Shown here: piece after piece, positions 10,610 through 23,399 of the stretch
How positions within the stretch are numbered: the stretch's first letter is position 1
Layout of the letters: each line of letters starts with the position of its first letter
Source: Panax quinquefolius
Lineage: Eukaryota; Streptophyta; Magnoliopsida; Apiales; Araliaceae
DNA: 64,000 nt
Direction of reading: 5' to 3'
Assembly: GCA_020205615.1 (NCBI GenBank)
Contig: CM035151.1
Location: forward strand, 14,114,322 to 14,178,321
Translations under genes and position numbers: made by a program
Notes under the pieces: model-generated
Databases searched by the model: none
What the model was told of the DNA's origin: nothing
What the model saw: the letters and a program-made list of their open reading frames with translations, nothing else

Positions 10610-11790
10610 CAAGATTTGAGAATGTCGAATCGAGAATATTAACAATGGAGTAAATGAGACCGTGGAGATGCCTCAGATTTACCAACGAGGAGAACGGTAA
10701 CAGTCGGGCAATGTTCCTCCCGCGAACAACACCACCGGAGCGCGATGATGAACGAGGGATGTTTAGAAGCTTTTTGCAGCTCATGCAAAATCGCATTTAG
10801 GGAGACTCGTGTTCAAAATACAGAGGAAATGATAGCAATTCACGGTTGTCACAAAATGCAAGCAAGCCAAAGAGTCAGGACCACCGTAATTTAAGGGAAA
10901 GCCAGATCCGATCATCACGGCGGAAATACGGGTCAAAACAAATTACCAAGATATTCGATGTCTCGGGATGCACGAGGAATGTAAGGTTCCATTCGCCACC
11001 TTTATGTTCCGCATGCGAGGCAGACATCATCGGTGGGAGTCTCAGAAGCACTCCATCCAAATTAGACTCAAAGATGTCTTGGGAGACGCTTTCAGAGATT
11101 ATTTAATGACAAATACTTTCCCGAAAGTGTTCATTATACGAAGGAAGTGGAGTTCATCGATTGAAAGAAAAACACGACGGTGTCTCAAAGACGAGGCAAA
11201 GTTTGCAGAGTTATCCAGTTTCAGACTCATTTTCGGTGGAGAATGAGGAACGATGACGGATGTTTCTTAGAGGTTTGAAACCCAGATACGCCAAGATCTC
11301 ATTTCTCATAAACTTTCTCTATTCGATGTGTTGTAAAATGTGGCTCAATTATTAGAGCGAGATAACGAGTACTACCAACCGAGGGACCATAACCAGATCG
11401 TATCGTAGATAGCAACAATGTATTAATGATAACTCATGAGAAAGAAATGTATTTTACAGAAATGGTAACCACTCCGTGGTAATCATGGTCATGAAAAATG
11501 TAAGAAGCGAGTCAGAGGAGATTTTAAAAAGAGGAGATTTAACAACGACTATGTGAAGACGACAAAGGCTTTAAGAAAGAATCGGTTCTAAGGAGGAGAA
11601 CGACCACCCATTATATGCTACAAATGCGAAAAGAGGGACATATCACCAAACCGCCCACAACAGCTTCAAGGTATGCTATAGTTGTGGAAAGGAAGGACAT
11701 ATCGCCGAGATCAGACGCAGAATAAAACCTAGTTCAATGGGGATTTGACTCAAAAGATCGTCCCGTAAAAGTCAAAGTCAACGATTCCGG
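10610..11790 (+). pseudogene. Gag of element A (capsid and zinc knuckles)
   Basis: Capsid-type Retrotrans_gag sequence is read across several frames from about 10,905: blocks with 'ITKIFDV', a DHRW-like segment, the FNDKYF-like region and 'LRGLKPRY'. Two zinc knuckles follow: a damaged one near 11,616-11,650 (YKCEK...GH) and a good CYSCGKEGHIA at 11,673-11,705. This protein would form the particle and bind the element's RNA. Frame shifts break it at least five times, some of which may be sequencing error. The start codon was not resolved. Confidence 0.75.
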
Positions 11791-11849
11791 AAGAAGCTTT
11801 GTTGTGATCGGTCATAATGCGAGGAACCCAAACGAGGTGATCACGGTAA

Positions 11850-14800
11850 GCTATTTATAAATTCTCATGTAAGTTTATACCTTACTTGATACCGGTGCTA
11901 CCCATTCATTTATCTCTCCCGCATGTGCTCAACGCTTAAACTCGACCGAGAAATTAGACTTTGATCTATCTCAGGAAACTCCGCTAGAGAAACTTTCATC
12001 ACATCCACTCGCTTATAAATCTTGTTTGATTCAAGTCAGCACCATTACCTTACCGTCAATTTTATCTCTTTAAAGATACTTGCTTTTGATGTGATTTTAG
12101 GGATCGATCGGTTAACTACTCATCATGCCAAAATTGATTGTTTTCGTAAGGTCATTAGTTTTCATATTCCTAACCAACCCGTCAGACGTAATTCAAGCAA
12201 CTAAACCATTAAAATCAATCACCGCATATCTAATCATAAAGCTATTCGCTTATCAAAAACTGATGTCAAGCTTTCTTAGCCCATGTTATGGATTTGAATA
12301 AAGACACGCCAAATTTGAATAATATTCCCGCTTGTATCGACTTTCCGACGATTTCAAGAACTTCCCGCCTACCCCGTAACGTGAAGTCAATTCTTTATCG
12401 ATCTCAACCCGCACAAAGCCCATTTCTAAAACCCCATATCGAATGGCTCCTATCAACTTCAGAGTTAAAGGTCCAACTACGTGAATTGTTGGACATCGGC
12501 TTTCATTCTGCCCCAAGACATCTCCTCGGGGTGCTCCTGCTTTATTTGTAAAAAAGAAAGACGGAGTATGCGACTTTCAGATCGACTATCTGAATCAACC
12601 ATGTCACCATCAAGAATAGTATCCTCTACCTCGTATTGATGACTTGTTTGACCAAATGTAAGGGGCACAATTCTTTTCAAAATCGATCTTCGCTCGATAT
12701 CATCAAATTGAAGATTAGAATCGAGGATATTCCAAAGACCGCCTTCGTAACCCTGTGGGCATTATGAATTTTAGTCATGTCTTTCTGACTAACTAATGCT
12801 CCCGCGCTTTCATGGATATGATGAACCGAGTATTCAAGGAATATTTGATCACGCTGTTGTCAGTTTTTTATCAATGACATCCTTATATATTCCAAAAGTC
12901 GTGAAGATCATGAGCACCATTTGAAGTCGGTACTCCAAAGGCTTCGTGAAAACCAACTATATGCCAAATTGAAGAAATGCGAAGTTCGCTTTGAGGAAGT
13001 AGCATTTCTTGGGTATGTGGTGTCAAAACATGGAGTATCCGCTGATCCCACCAAGATCAAGCAATACAAAGTCGGAGCAACCAAGCTTGTGATCAAGACG
13101 AGCTTTTTTGGCTTAAATTGTTATTATCTGAGATTCGTGGAAGGGTTTTCTAATCGCTACTCCATTAACTCAAATTAACTCTAAGGATACAAAATTCGCT
13201 TGGGCGAAGAATGCGAGAAAAGTTTCCAAGAGCTTAAGAGAGACTTATTTCTAAGACTGCTCTAACAATACCATCCGTTCTTGATGGATTTGTTATCTAC
13301 AAATGATGCTTCTTCGTGCAAAGGGTTAGGATGTGTTCTCATGCAACGCGGGAAAGTCATAGCCTATGCCTCGCGATAACTTAAAGAGTATGAGAGGAAT
13401 TATCCTACTCATGATCTAGAGTCAAGCAATGCTGCTTTACAAAGAAGATATGGAGGCACTATCTATACGGGGAGAAAGTGAGATATATTCGCATCATAAA
13501 AGCCTTAAATATTTCTTCACTCAAAAAGAACTCAACACGCTAAGCAGCCGACGCTGGCTTCGAGCTATCGAAAGACTACGACCACACTATTCAATACCAT
13601 CCCGGTAAAGTTTAACGTGGTAAATGACGATCGAAAGTAGAAGATCATATGCGGAACGAAAAGCGATGATGTCAAGTATACGACAGAGCCAACTTTAATA
13701 GAAAAGTTAAGGTCGCTCAAGCCACCGAATCTTGAGCTCGATGCGTATGAAGAAGAAAGTACAAGAAGGAGCTATTCCTAAGCGAGAATCGATGAAGAAG
13801 GAATACTTTAGTCCACTCTGCAGACTTTCAGGTTCCTAACGACTGATTTGAAGTACAAGATTACGATGGAGGCACACAATACACCATTTGCAATCCATCC
13901 TCGAAGTACTAAAATGTATCGTGATCTTCTACATACATTTTGGTGGAATAATACGAAGAGAGAGATTGCAAAGTTTATCTCGATGTGTTTAACTTGCTAC
14001 AACGTAAAAGGCGAGCATCTAGTACCTAAGGGTCCGCTGCAACCACTTGAGATTCCTAATGGAAGTGGGAACACATTACCATGGATTTCAAGCATGTCTT
14101 CCTACTACCGCTTTCAAGGCATCAATGCTATTTGGGTTATTGTTGATAGATTAACCAAGTCTCGCTTATTTCTCACCGACACGGAGACTTATTCTCTCGA
14201 ACGCCTTGCTAGTATGTGACGTAAATGAGATCGTGAGGTCAGTATGGCATGCCTCAGATCCATAGTTTTGGATCGTGACCCAAGATTCACTTCAAGATTT
14301 TGGGTTAGCTTGCAAAAGCTATGGGCACGGATTTACATTTAGTTCGCAGATACCATCCCCAAACGGACGGACAATCGTAGAGGACTATTCAAACTCTCAA
14401 GATTTATTAAGACTCGTGGTCCTGACTTCAAGGGCAGCTGATAAGTATTTACCATCGGTGGAATTCTCCTACAACAACAATGCTTATCGTGCAAGTATAG
14501 TGTGGCTCCATTCAAGCATTATATGGACGAAAATGTCGCTTCTCCAATATGTTGGGATGAGGTGGGTGAAGCAACATTGTTGGGACCCGAAAGTTAAGAC
14601 GTATGACTCACCGAAAAGATCCAAATGATTCGACAACGATACAAACGGCCAAAGATCGACAAAAGAGTTATGCGATCTTCATCGAAAGGACGGGAATTTA
14701 ATGTAGGGATCATGATTGTCATGAGTCGCTCCATGGAAGGGGAGTTACAAGATTTGGGAAGAGAGGAAAGCTCAATCCACGATTTATCGGTCCATTTCAA

Positions 14801-15115
14801 ATTTCGACCGAGTAGGAAATGTAGCCTATGACTCATACAGCACCTCCGAGAGTATGTCTCGTGTTCATAATGTGTTTCATATATCCGCATTTCAGAAATA
14901 TGTGAAAGACCCGAACCACGCTATCGAAGTTAGAACCCATTTAGATAGCCAAGACTTAACGATGAGGAGGTACCTATCAAGATCTTGGATAGAAGGAGCA
15001 TGTCCCACGCCAAGAAAGGTCATACCACAAGTTAAAGTTTTCATGGAGGAATCATGCTATAGAGGAAATGACCGAATTGAAACTAAAATGAAAGCGAGGT
15101 ATCCTCACCTTTTCA
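11850..15115 (+). pseudogene. Pol of element A: protease, RT, RNase H, integrase, chromodomain-like tail
   Basis: Domains in order. Protease: DTGATHSF at 11,888-11,911 and FDVILGID near 12,083, where the usual GIDW reads GIDR. Reverse transcriptase from about 12,430; the catalytic box reads F-I-N-D at about 12,868-12,880 where C, B and D have F-I-D-D. RNase H about 13,190-13,620 with the 'YASR' and 'LKYFF' blocks. Integrase about 13,800-14,850 with an HTPFAIH/CLTC zinc site and the [15 protein letters not shown] block. Chromodomain-like tail about 14,985-15,115 ending KARYPHLF. Frame breaks run throughout. Confidence 0.8.
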
Positions 15116-15155
15116 AACACTGTGTACGACGCCAATTTCGAGGACGAAATTTCAT

Positions 15156-15167
15156 AAGAGGGGAGGT
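15156..15167 (+). promoter_or_regulatory. Polypurine tract of A
   Basis: aagaggggaggt directly precedes the 3' LTR and follows the conserved atttcgaggacgaaatttc block. Confidence 0.85.
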
Positions 15168-17827
15168 CAGAAGACCCCAAATTTTTTTTAAATAAAAAGG
15201 AATTTCCTTTATTTATTATTTTGAAATAGTAAGGGTTGATTTGATTAATGTGGATAAGCATGGGTTAAATACGCAAATATTTCAAAATAAGCAAGTGGTT
15301 ATAAAATATTCATTTTGCTGTCTGGGAATATTCGTTTGGTCGGGAATATTCAGATCGCTTGTGAATATTCGTACGACTACACAAGCAAAACAATGCAGTG
15401 GGCCCCATAACTAAAAGCGATTGGATGAAGAAAACGACAAATATAAGTCAAGTTAAAAATAACTACAGAAGTTGTTACTAAGTTAAGACCGCTGAATACC
15501 CTTATGGTTAAAATACAAGAATACGCTGTCGCACAAAGAAGACACCAGATTGCATGCAGATTGTTGAATTATCGATCCTTACGTAAGAAGGCACTACTCA
15601 ATAATTTTCACAAGAGAGTATCGCTCAATATTTTATTTTATCGATTCAATAATCGTCATATTGATATTTTATATTATCATTGCTTCAATAATTGTCACCG
15701 CATTATTATCTCCATTATCGATCAATAATTCATATTATTTGAATAATATTATTAGATAAAGATTATTGGCAATGTCTAGAAAGTTCTCACAAGGAGAGGT
15801 TTGGTCACCTAATCATGCCACCAAGAAGAGAGAAATCTTATCTGAAAGCCCCTCTTCCCGAAACTACCGTCATTATAATCAGGATTCTCAGAATATTATT
15901 TGTGAATAATTAATTATTGATTCATATGATAAAGAAATATTTATTTTATGTGGATATAAATGATGGATTTATTTATGTGGTTATAAATGAAGAAATTATT
16001 GTTGAGGTGTTTTATCAAGATTTTACCGTATCGAGGTATTAAAAATTAAATCGTGGGTTTCAGATATATCATGGGGTTATAATTTTTAATCCGACCGCTG
16101 ATTGTGGTAATTTTTGGGTATGTTATACATACATAAGTTGAGTATATGTCCACAAATTTTGAACCGTTAAAATGCACGAATGATTTGTTATGAATTTTAA
16201 GAGGTGTCTGATTCTAAATTAGGTTTATAATTGATTTTGGTGGAAAATTTAGAATTGAGGGCCCCACTTGTGGTTGGTGAAGAAATGTGCTGAATTTTAT
16301 TTCAAATGTGGTGGGTGGCAATAGTAAAGTGTAAAGCCATCGTGTAAGCAGTCAAGTCCGCTTTCTACGGCTAACATTTTCCTATAAATAGAGGGCTGTT
16401 AGAATTGAAAATCACACCGTAAAACAAAGTTTTCTTTTCTCTCTATATTATCGAGCGATTTTGTGAGTATTTTAGATACTTTGAGAGTCATTGCTCAAAG
16501 ATAAGTTTCATTCAAAGATCACTCCACCTTTCCTTCCGGCACTCGATTCTTCGAGGTAAGGGATATTATTTTTTTCAGAATGATGATATTATTTCTTCAA
16601 TATCATTATGTCAAAATGTCGATCCAAGTTTTTATCAAATTTGAACTTTTTCATGCTCTGGGTTACTATTCATGAGTTACTATTCACGAAGTTACTATTC
16701 ATGAGTTACTATTCACGAAGTTACTATTCACGAGTACTATTCATTTGCGGAAAATGTTTTTTTTTTGGAATTTCTATCTTTTGCGTTTGAGTTACTATTC
16801 ACGATACTTGACTATTCACGATACGATACGACTATTCACGATACTAAAGACTATTCACCAAAAAATAAAATTTCTTCTTTTCATCCAAAATATCTATTTT
16901 GGATACTAGCTTTTTGATCAGATCCATGTTTTGATCATTCTCAATTTTACACCACTACGATTATTTTTGAGGTATTGTTGATACATGGATAAAACAAAGT
17001 ACTAATCCTTAATCCTTAATCCTCATTCATTTTGTTTCACCGATTCGCTTTTTAAAATATATTTTTCATCATCCTCGCCTTTAAATGATGATATTATTGA
17101 ATATCTTCGCCCAGAAAGCAAAGATGAATGATTTCAAGAATATCTTTGGCCCAGAAGGCAAAAGATGAACAGTGTTTAGATGAATACGACCGATCGATTA
17201 ATATCTTTCGCCCAGAGAAGCAAAGAGATGAACAGTGTTTAAAATGAATACGACTAATCGATGAATATCTTCGGCCCGTAGGTGCAAAGATGAATATTTG
17301 ATTCGAGATGAAAATCGATTGATGTTACAGGATAAAATATTGATGATGGACTTTAAATTCATAGATTATAGAGATTTCATTCTCTACGAAACTCTTCTAA
17401 TGAATTATTATTTCAACACGTAATATTGATCCAAAATTTGTTGCCTATCAGATTCTATTAAATTTTTCCCTCGTTGAAGACTAACGATAATTTGTCAGAT
17501 ATTATCTTAGTCATAATATTCTTTTTATCGAGCTAGTTGAGCTCACCCTTTTCCTTTTTGTTCCATTCTTCTCGTGGAGGCGAGAATATAATATAAAGTA
17601 CGAAGCTCTGGGTATGGAATGAAGGTTTTAGAAAGGATTGTTTAGTAGTCCTCACCATTTTTGTAAAATAATGTATCAATAAATGTGATGAGGATTTATT
17701 TGAGTATGAGTATAAATATTGTTTGTAAGATAATATTTGTATTTAAACTCACGCTTTACCTCGTTGTAATAATAAAGTCAGAAGTTGTTTCGCACTCATG
17801 TATTAGATAACCCGTAATGGGTGATGG
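15168..17827 (+). repeat. A 3' LTR, clipped at its end
   Basis: It starts cagaagacccc, where relatives read tgtaagacccc. It matches the 5' LTR throughout, with a TATA box at 16,383, the TACTATTCAC array and hairpins. It stops at gggtgatg, about 25 bp short of the LTR end, where P sequence resumes. Confidence 0.88.
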
Positions 17828-18987
17828 ATATTATATTATAAATGTTTAATATTTATCCTTTATCTCATTTGATTGATTCTTTATATCATTATCCCTCATG
17901 TTTATGGATAATTGTGGTCGTGATACTAATGAATACACAATTATCTTTGGCCGTAGTGCATGGATAATCGTGTCGTGATACTAATGAATACACAATTATT
18001 CGTAGTAGTTCATGGATAATTTGTGGTCGTGATATAATGAATACACGATTATCTTCGTAGCTGCATGGATAATTGTGGTCGGATACTAATGAATACACAA
18101 TTATCTTCGGTAGGTATAATTCGTGGTCTAATGAATACACAATTATCATAGTAGTCATGGATAATTTGTGGTCGGATATACTAATGAATACACAATTATC
18201 TTCGCCGTAGAGCATGGATAATTTGTGGTCGTTATGATATTAATGAATACACAATTATCTTCGCCGTGGATAATTTGTGGTCGGATAATTACACAATTAT
18301 CTTCGGTCATGGATACTTCTGTATGAATATACTAATTAATACGAATTATCTTCGGCCGTAAGTATTAATTTGTGGTCGTGATACTAATGAATACACGATT
18401 ATCTTCGCCGTAAAGGTACATAATTTGTGGTCGCGATATTAATGAATACACGATTATCTTTATAGTAAGGCATGGATAATTTGTGGTCGTGAATCGTGAA
18501 TACAAATCTTCAATGTAATATCCTCGCCCAGATACTAATGAATATCCTCAGTGTGATGATTCGATGATGTGGATTAATTATCGAAATTTGAGTCTCAAAG
18601 AATGAAATATTAATTCATGGATGCGGTAAAAGTCATCTTCGGGTCAGTAGTGCATTGATAGACTTGGTATGATTACGACCAAGGATTATTCTATAATCAT
18701 CGATCAGATTGAAAACACGAATATCCTCGCCAAGAAGTGTATGGATAATTCATGGTCGTGATACTATTAAGTCGAAGTCTCAAAGATTATTGGTTTTACA
18801 AATTATATATCTTCGGGCTCCCGAAGTAAAAGATGAATTGTTAATAAATATCTATCTTCGCTTCGGGCGATCATTGCAAAGATGAATTTAATATTTTCAA
18901 CGATAAAGGTATTCAAGGTATCCTCATCTCTTTATCATATCAGTATCGCACTCTAATTTCGAGGGCTAAATTCCATAAGAGGGAGAT
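17828..18987 (+). repeat. P internal 3' part, right copy, with degenerate minisatellite
   Basis: It resumes homology to P at about 1,848. A degenerate ~57-bp array (aatgaatacac... units) covers about 17,905-18,540 with roughly eleven units, many shortened. Hairpin modules follow as in the left copy. The polypurine tract aagagggaga is at 18,977-18,986. Confidence 0.85.
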
Positions 18988-20630
18988 CAGAGACCCCGTA
19001 TTTTATCAATAAAGATTTAAATTTTGTCGAAATAATTTTTAATATTATGGTGTGAATTTGAGATAATATTATAGTCAGGGTAGTATTTATAAATTTTGCA
19101 AAGTATGCAAGTGGTTATATTATATTCGATCGGGTCTGGGGAATATTCTGCTTAAAGCAGGAATATTCGCATAACTACTCAATCATCAGGACCCCATTAA
19201 TGTAATTATCATTTGATCGAGAAAACGACAAAAATATTTTATCAAATAACGGCGGAAGTTTTACCGTTGATACCGCTGAACTACTCTAGTAGTAAAGTAC
19301 AAAGAATACGTCAGTGGTCAGCATAAGAAGATTACTTTGTATTGATTATCGATGCTTATGTGAGAAGTCACCCACTTTGATTCCATTATCACGATTAATA
19401 ATATGAATTATTATAATGATAATGACGCTTTTGTTTTATTCAGTATTATTAACGTAATAAAATGTAAACATCTTTTATATAAAATAGAATACTTTATTAA
19501 AGTTATTCTATAAATGTAATATATTATATTTTATTACGATAGTGGTCAGATAAAGTGTTTTGCATAAAGATTTTTGTATAGTATTGCATATAAGGTTTGC
19601 ATAGTAAAATGTTTTTATATAAATAGAATATATTATATTTTATTTAAAAGATTTTCTTTAAATATGGACCGCCGATTAAAGTAAATCAATCTGACCGCTC
19701 ATGGATTAGTTACTATGCATTCCATTTTCCTATAAATGTAAGCTCATTCCTTCATTATTTTCTTTTAATTCATCAAACTCTGTAGAGAGAAATTATAGAA
19801 AGAAGTTTATAGAGAGAAAATTATAGAAAGAAAGAAGAAGAGATTCTCGCTACTTCACTACTTCTATATTCTTTTTTTTTACTATTTAAAGGGTGGGTGT
19901 TATTCTTTCTTCAAGAGAACTTCTCATATTCCATTCACTATTATTCTAACTCAGAAAAACTCGCATACCCTATACATAACCTGGCATACCCTATACTTGG
20001 TAAAATCCTCATGTTATTCCATCGCTTATTATTCTCTTTGAATAACTGGTGAAATCCTATATATTAAATCCTTATGTTATTCCATTCTTATTATTCGCTG
20101 AATAACTCAGATACGCATTAATTCCTATACTTGATGACATTCTTCTATTATTCGCTTGAACATCCTTGTCTGCGTGTGTTTTACACCTTCCAATTCGGTT
20201 CCGCTTTATTATTCTCGCTGAACATCCTGCTCACTGTTTTTTACACCCTGACCGGGTTCCGCTTTATATCATTCTCGCTGAATATCCTATCTCGTGTGTT
20301 TTACACCGGATCCGGTTCCATCTTTATTATTCTGTTGAACATCCCGCTTGGCGTGTGAATTTCACCCGACCGTTCCGTTATTATTATTCTGCTTGAATAA
20401 CCTCGCCTATGGCGCAAGCACCGCATGCACGGTGATTTCTTTTGTTATTCCATTCTTTATTATACCCAAATAAGTTAAAACTTTCGACTTCTATACTCCA
20501 TGAAATTAGTAGAATATCCTCGATATTTGCTTTTCATCCAAAGATCTTTTCATGGAAATATTCTTCCCGATCATTCTTGAATTTTACTTTCACTTAAACA
20601 AGATTACGTCGATAATTCGACGTTAATAAT
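18988..20630 (+). repeat. P right LTR, cut by the gap
   Basis: It starts cagagacccc, matching tgtgagacccc at 3,346, and follows the middle LTR to a position equivalent to about 4,990. At least 830 bp of LTR is missing into the gap. A TATA-like cctataaatg is at about 19,730. Confidence 0.88.
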
Positions 20631-20730
20631 NNNNNNNNNNNNNNNNNNNNNNNNNNNNNNNNNNNNNNNNNNNNNNNNNNNNNNNNNNNNNNNNNNNNNN
20701 NNNNNNNNNNNNNNNNNNNNNNNNNNNNNN
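20631..20730. other. Assembly gap (100 N)
   Basis: Exactly 100 N, a conventional placeholder for a gap of unknown size. A plus-oriented P LTR runs into it and a minus-oriented LTR of the related B family runs out of it. The gap therefore sits in an inverted LTR pair. Confidence 0.98.
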
Positions 20731-22380
20731 AATTAGGTATACATCACCCGTCTTGGGTAGTCGGATACATAGTGCGAATTTAAATACTGACTTACTAATA
20801 TAAGCGTAGGTATGCAATCGACATAAGCGTGAGTTTGAATACAAATATTGTCTACTAGATATTATCTGAACTCGAAAGGAGTCCTCATTACAATTATTAT
20901 CACACTTATTTCACGAATAGTGAGGACTACTAATCTTATCCTCGGACCATTACTCAGTTTCCCAGGCTAGTCCCGGCTATATTCTCATTTCACGAAGAAA
21001 CGGTGAAAGAAAGGGTGAGCTCAACTAGCTTCGATAAAAATATTATGACTAAGATAATGCGAAATAAATTATCATTAGCCTTGAACGATGTTAAGCGATA
21101 AAATATAATGAACATCAAGTTTAACTACGGTGGAACAACAATCCATTAAAAAGAGTCAGTAGAAAATAAAATCTACTATCTTTTATGATTTAAAGGTTTT
21201 CATCAACATTATAATTTGAGACTCGACTTTAATAAATATTCACATCATCGAATCACCCACACTTTTCTGACGAGGATATTCTTTAGTATCCGACCACAAT
21301 TATTTAAATGCACTACGGGCGAGAATATTTGTGTATTCATTAATAGTCATGATCATACCAACAAGCGTCCATCGATACTTCTGACCCTGAGGATTTTTAT
21401 CCACATCATTTGTAACATTACGGTCGTGATTACAAGAATAGTCTGCGGTCATAATCATACCAAGTCCATCATACTTTCTGAGGCCACGATGACTTTCAAC
21501 ATAATATAAACATGAGGATGATGACAATGATATAAAAATTGATAAAACAAGTTCAAAAATTAATTTATCCGGGAATTATAACGTCAAATTGTCGACATGA
21601 TCTTTGTTTTGTAGAGTAAAATTCAAGAATGATCGAGAAGAATATTTCCATGAAAGATCTTTGGATGAAACGCAAATATCGAGGATATTCTACTAATTTC
21701 ATGGAGTATAGAAGTCAAAGTTTTAACCATTGGGTATAATAAAGAATGGAATAACAAAAGAAATCACCGTAAATGCGATAGGCCGCGCAGGCGAGTTATT
21801 CAACGAAATAATAAATAACGGAACCGGTCGGCGTAAAAGCACGCAGAGGGATATTCAACGAGAATAATAAAAAAGCGGAACCGGTCGGGTGTAAAAAACC
21901 CTGAGACAGGATGTTCCAGCGAGAATAATAATAAAGAATGGAACCGGTCCGGTGTAAAACACACAGAGCGAGGATGTTCAATAGAATAATAATAAAAGGC
22001 GGAACCCGGTCGGTGTAAAACACACCGAGACGGGATGTTCAGCGAATAATAATAAAAAAGCGGAACCGAATTAGATGTAGCGTCTACAGGTTAAACAGCG
22101 AATAATGTTCAAATAGAATAATAAGAATGTCACCAAGTATAGGGTAAACCACGTATCTGAGTTATTCCAATAGAATAATAAGCGATGGAATAACAACAGT
22201 TCTCTTCATGAATAAGAAAAGAATAACACCCTTTACTTTTGGTAGGATATTGAACCTTAGAAGATGCGTATTGGAAAAGTGAAGTAACAAATACTCTTCT
22301 TCTTTCTCTCTTATTCTCTCTATACTTTCTCTCTCTCTGAGTTTGAATGAATTAAGTGAAAATAATGAAGGAATGAGGCC

Positions 22381-22391
22381 TCTATTTATAG
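22381..22391 (-). promoter_or_regulatory. TATA box of B 3' LTR
   Basis: CTATAAATAGA on the minus strand, the same box and context as in the other LTRs. Confidence 0.65.
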
Positions 22392-22559
22392 AAAAAGATT
22401 GGCTCTTGGTCTTTACTTTGGTCGAAAATGACTCTTTGGTAATATTGAAGAGAGCAAAACTGGTTTTGGCCTGAAGGGTAATTAACCTTTGAAACAAGAA
22501 GGATTAACTCTTGGTAATATTGAAGGGACAACTACTTTTTGCCTTTTGTAATGTTTTAA

Positions 22560-22710
22560 AGGGTAAAATCTAATTATGTGAAAGGTAAATACTATTGTGA
22601 AAGGTAATTACTATTGCGGTAAATACTATTAAAAGGTAATTACTATTGTGAGGTAATTACTATTCACAAAGGTAATTACTTTCATTGAAGAGTAATTACT
22701 ATTGTGAAGA
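22560..22710 (-). repeat. ggtaattactatt tandem array in B LTR
   Basis: About seven copies of an ~18-bp unit, aggtaattactattg. The 5' LTR has a cleaner set of about nine copies at 39,745-39,925. Some units read tactattcacaaagg, recalling the TACTATTCAC arrays of A, C and D, but here the array is upstream of the TATA box and in the opposite orientation. Confidence 0.8.
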
Positions 22711-23386
22711 GACTCTTAGATGATGACATATGGGCCCCCATAAAATAATCAAACTTACCCTGAAGCGTCTCATATGAGACTCTTTATATACATCGAGTTG
22801 AATAAATATTACCACAAATCATTTTATTTTAATCGACACATTTTTAATCTTTCAACAATTATTAATCATTTATAACTTGTAGTCTCGATTATTGATTTAA
22901 TAATATAACATATTATCTGAGATGATCTTTGTGACAATAATTGAATCGATAATATAAGAGATATGATCACGACAATTCTTTATAGCGATAATTGAGTATA
23001 GCTAAGTGACTTCTCACGTAAGCATCGATAATCAATCTCGTGTCTTCTTATCTGACCACAGCGTATTCTTGTACTTTTACCACCAGGGTAGTTCAGCGGT
23101 TTTAACGGTAACACCTCCGTAGTTATTTTTATAGAAAGATAATTTTGTCGTTTTCTAACTCGACAATACTTAGTTAATGGGGTCCACCATGATTGGTAGT
23201 TAATCTGAATATTCCCAGAACAAAAAGAATATTCCCAGAATGACGAATATTTTATAACAACTTGCTTACTTTGCAAAATTTATAAATATTACCCTGAACT
23301 ATAACATTATATCAAATTTATTCCATAATATTCAAAATAATATTTATAGAAAATTCATCTTTATTTATAAAAGTTGGGGTCTTCTG

Positions 23387-23398
23387 ACCTCCCTTCTT
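23387..23398 (-). promoter_or_regulatory. Polypurine tract of B
   Basis: On the minus strand aagaagggaggt, immediately before the 3' LTR and after the conserved ttcgaggg...aaatttcat block. Confidence 0.85.
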
Positions 23399-23399
23399 A

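Larger units (their letters stand above)
7846..17827 (+). mobile_element. Element A: Tekay-like chromovirus nested in P
   Basis: A complete but damaged element of about 10 kb: 5' LTR, primer site, gag, pol, polypurine tract and 3' LTR in order on the plus strand. It interrupts P internal DNA. The left flank matches P up to about 1,605 and the right flank resumes at about 1,848. The missing ~240 bp of target and the clipped 3' LTR end mean no target duplication survives. Its LTRs are closest to those of element C. Confidence 0.9.
349..20630 (+). mobile_element. Element P: rearranged, non-autonomous Tekay-like retrotransposon (LTR-int-LTR-int-LTR)
   Basis: P has three LTR copies in direct order: a truncated one (349-950), a full one (3,346-5,819) and one running into the assembly gap (18,988-20,630). 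Each of the last two is preceded by a polypurine tract, and the middle one is followed by a primer binding site. Between the LTRs are two copies of the same 3' internal region with a 57-bp minisatellite. Only the second internal region keeps gag zinc-knuckle and protease remnants; reverse transcriptase, RNase H and integrase are absent. Element A is inserted in the second internal region. The simplest inference is ectopic recombination between LTRs followed by internal deletions. The right end is hidden by the gap. Confidence 0.75.
20731..23386 (-). repeat. B 3' LTR
   Basis: On the minus strand it starts cagaagacccc at 23,386 and ends at the gap with gtatacctaatt, about 15 bp or more short of its end. 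The TATA box (tctatttatag on the plus strand) is near 22,381-22,391. A repeated aaggtaattactattg array lies at about 22,560-22,710, upstream of the TATA box, and tandem gttattcc-type units lie at about 21,790-22,190. Confidence 0.88.

Noticed and set aside
20623..20844. Open frame crossing the N gap
   Set aside because: Half of it is N. The remainder is LTR sequence read on the wrong strand.
22560..22710. B's ggtaattactatt array as the same element as the A/C/D TACTATTCAC array
   Set aside because: Some units look alike, but orientation and position relative to the TATA box are different, so common origin is not supported from this window alone.
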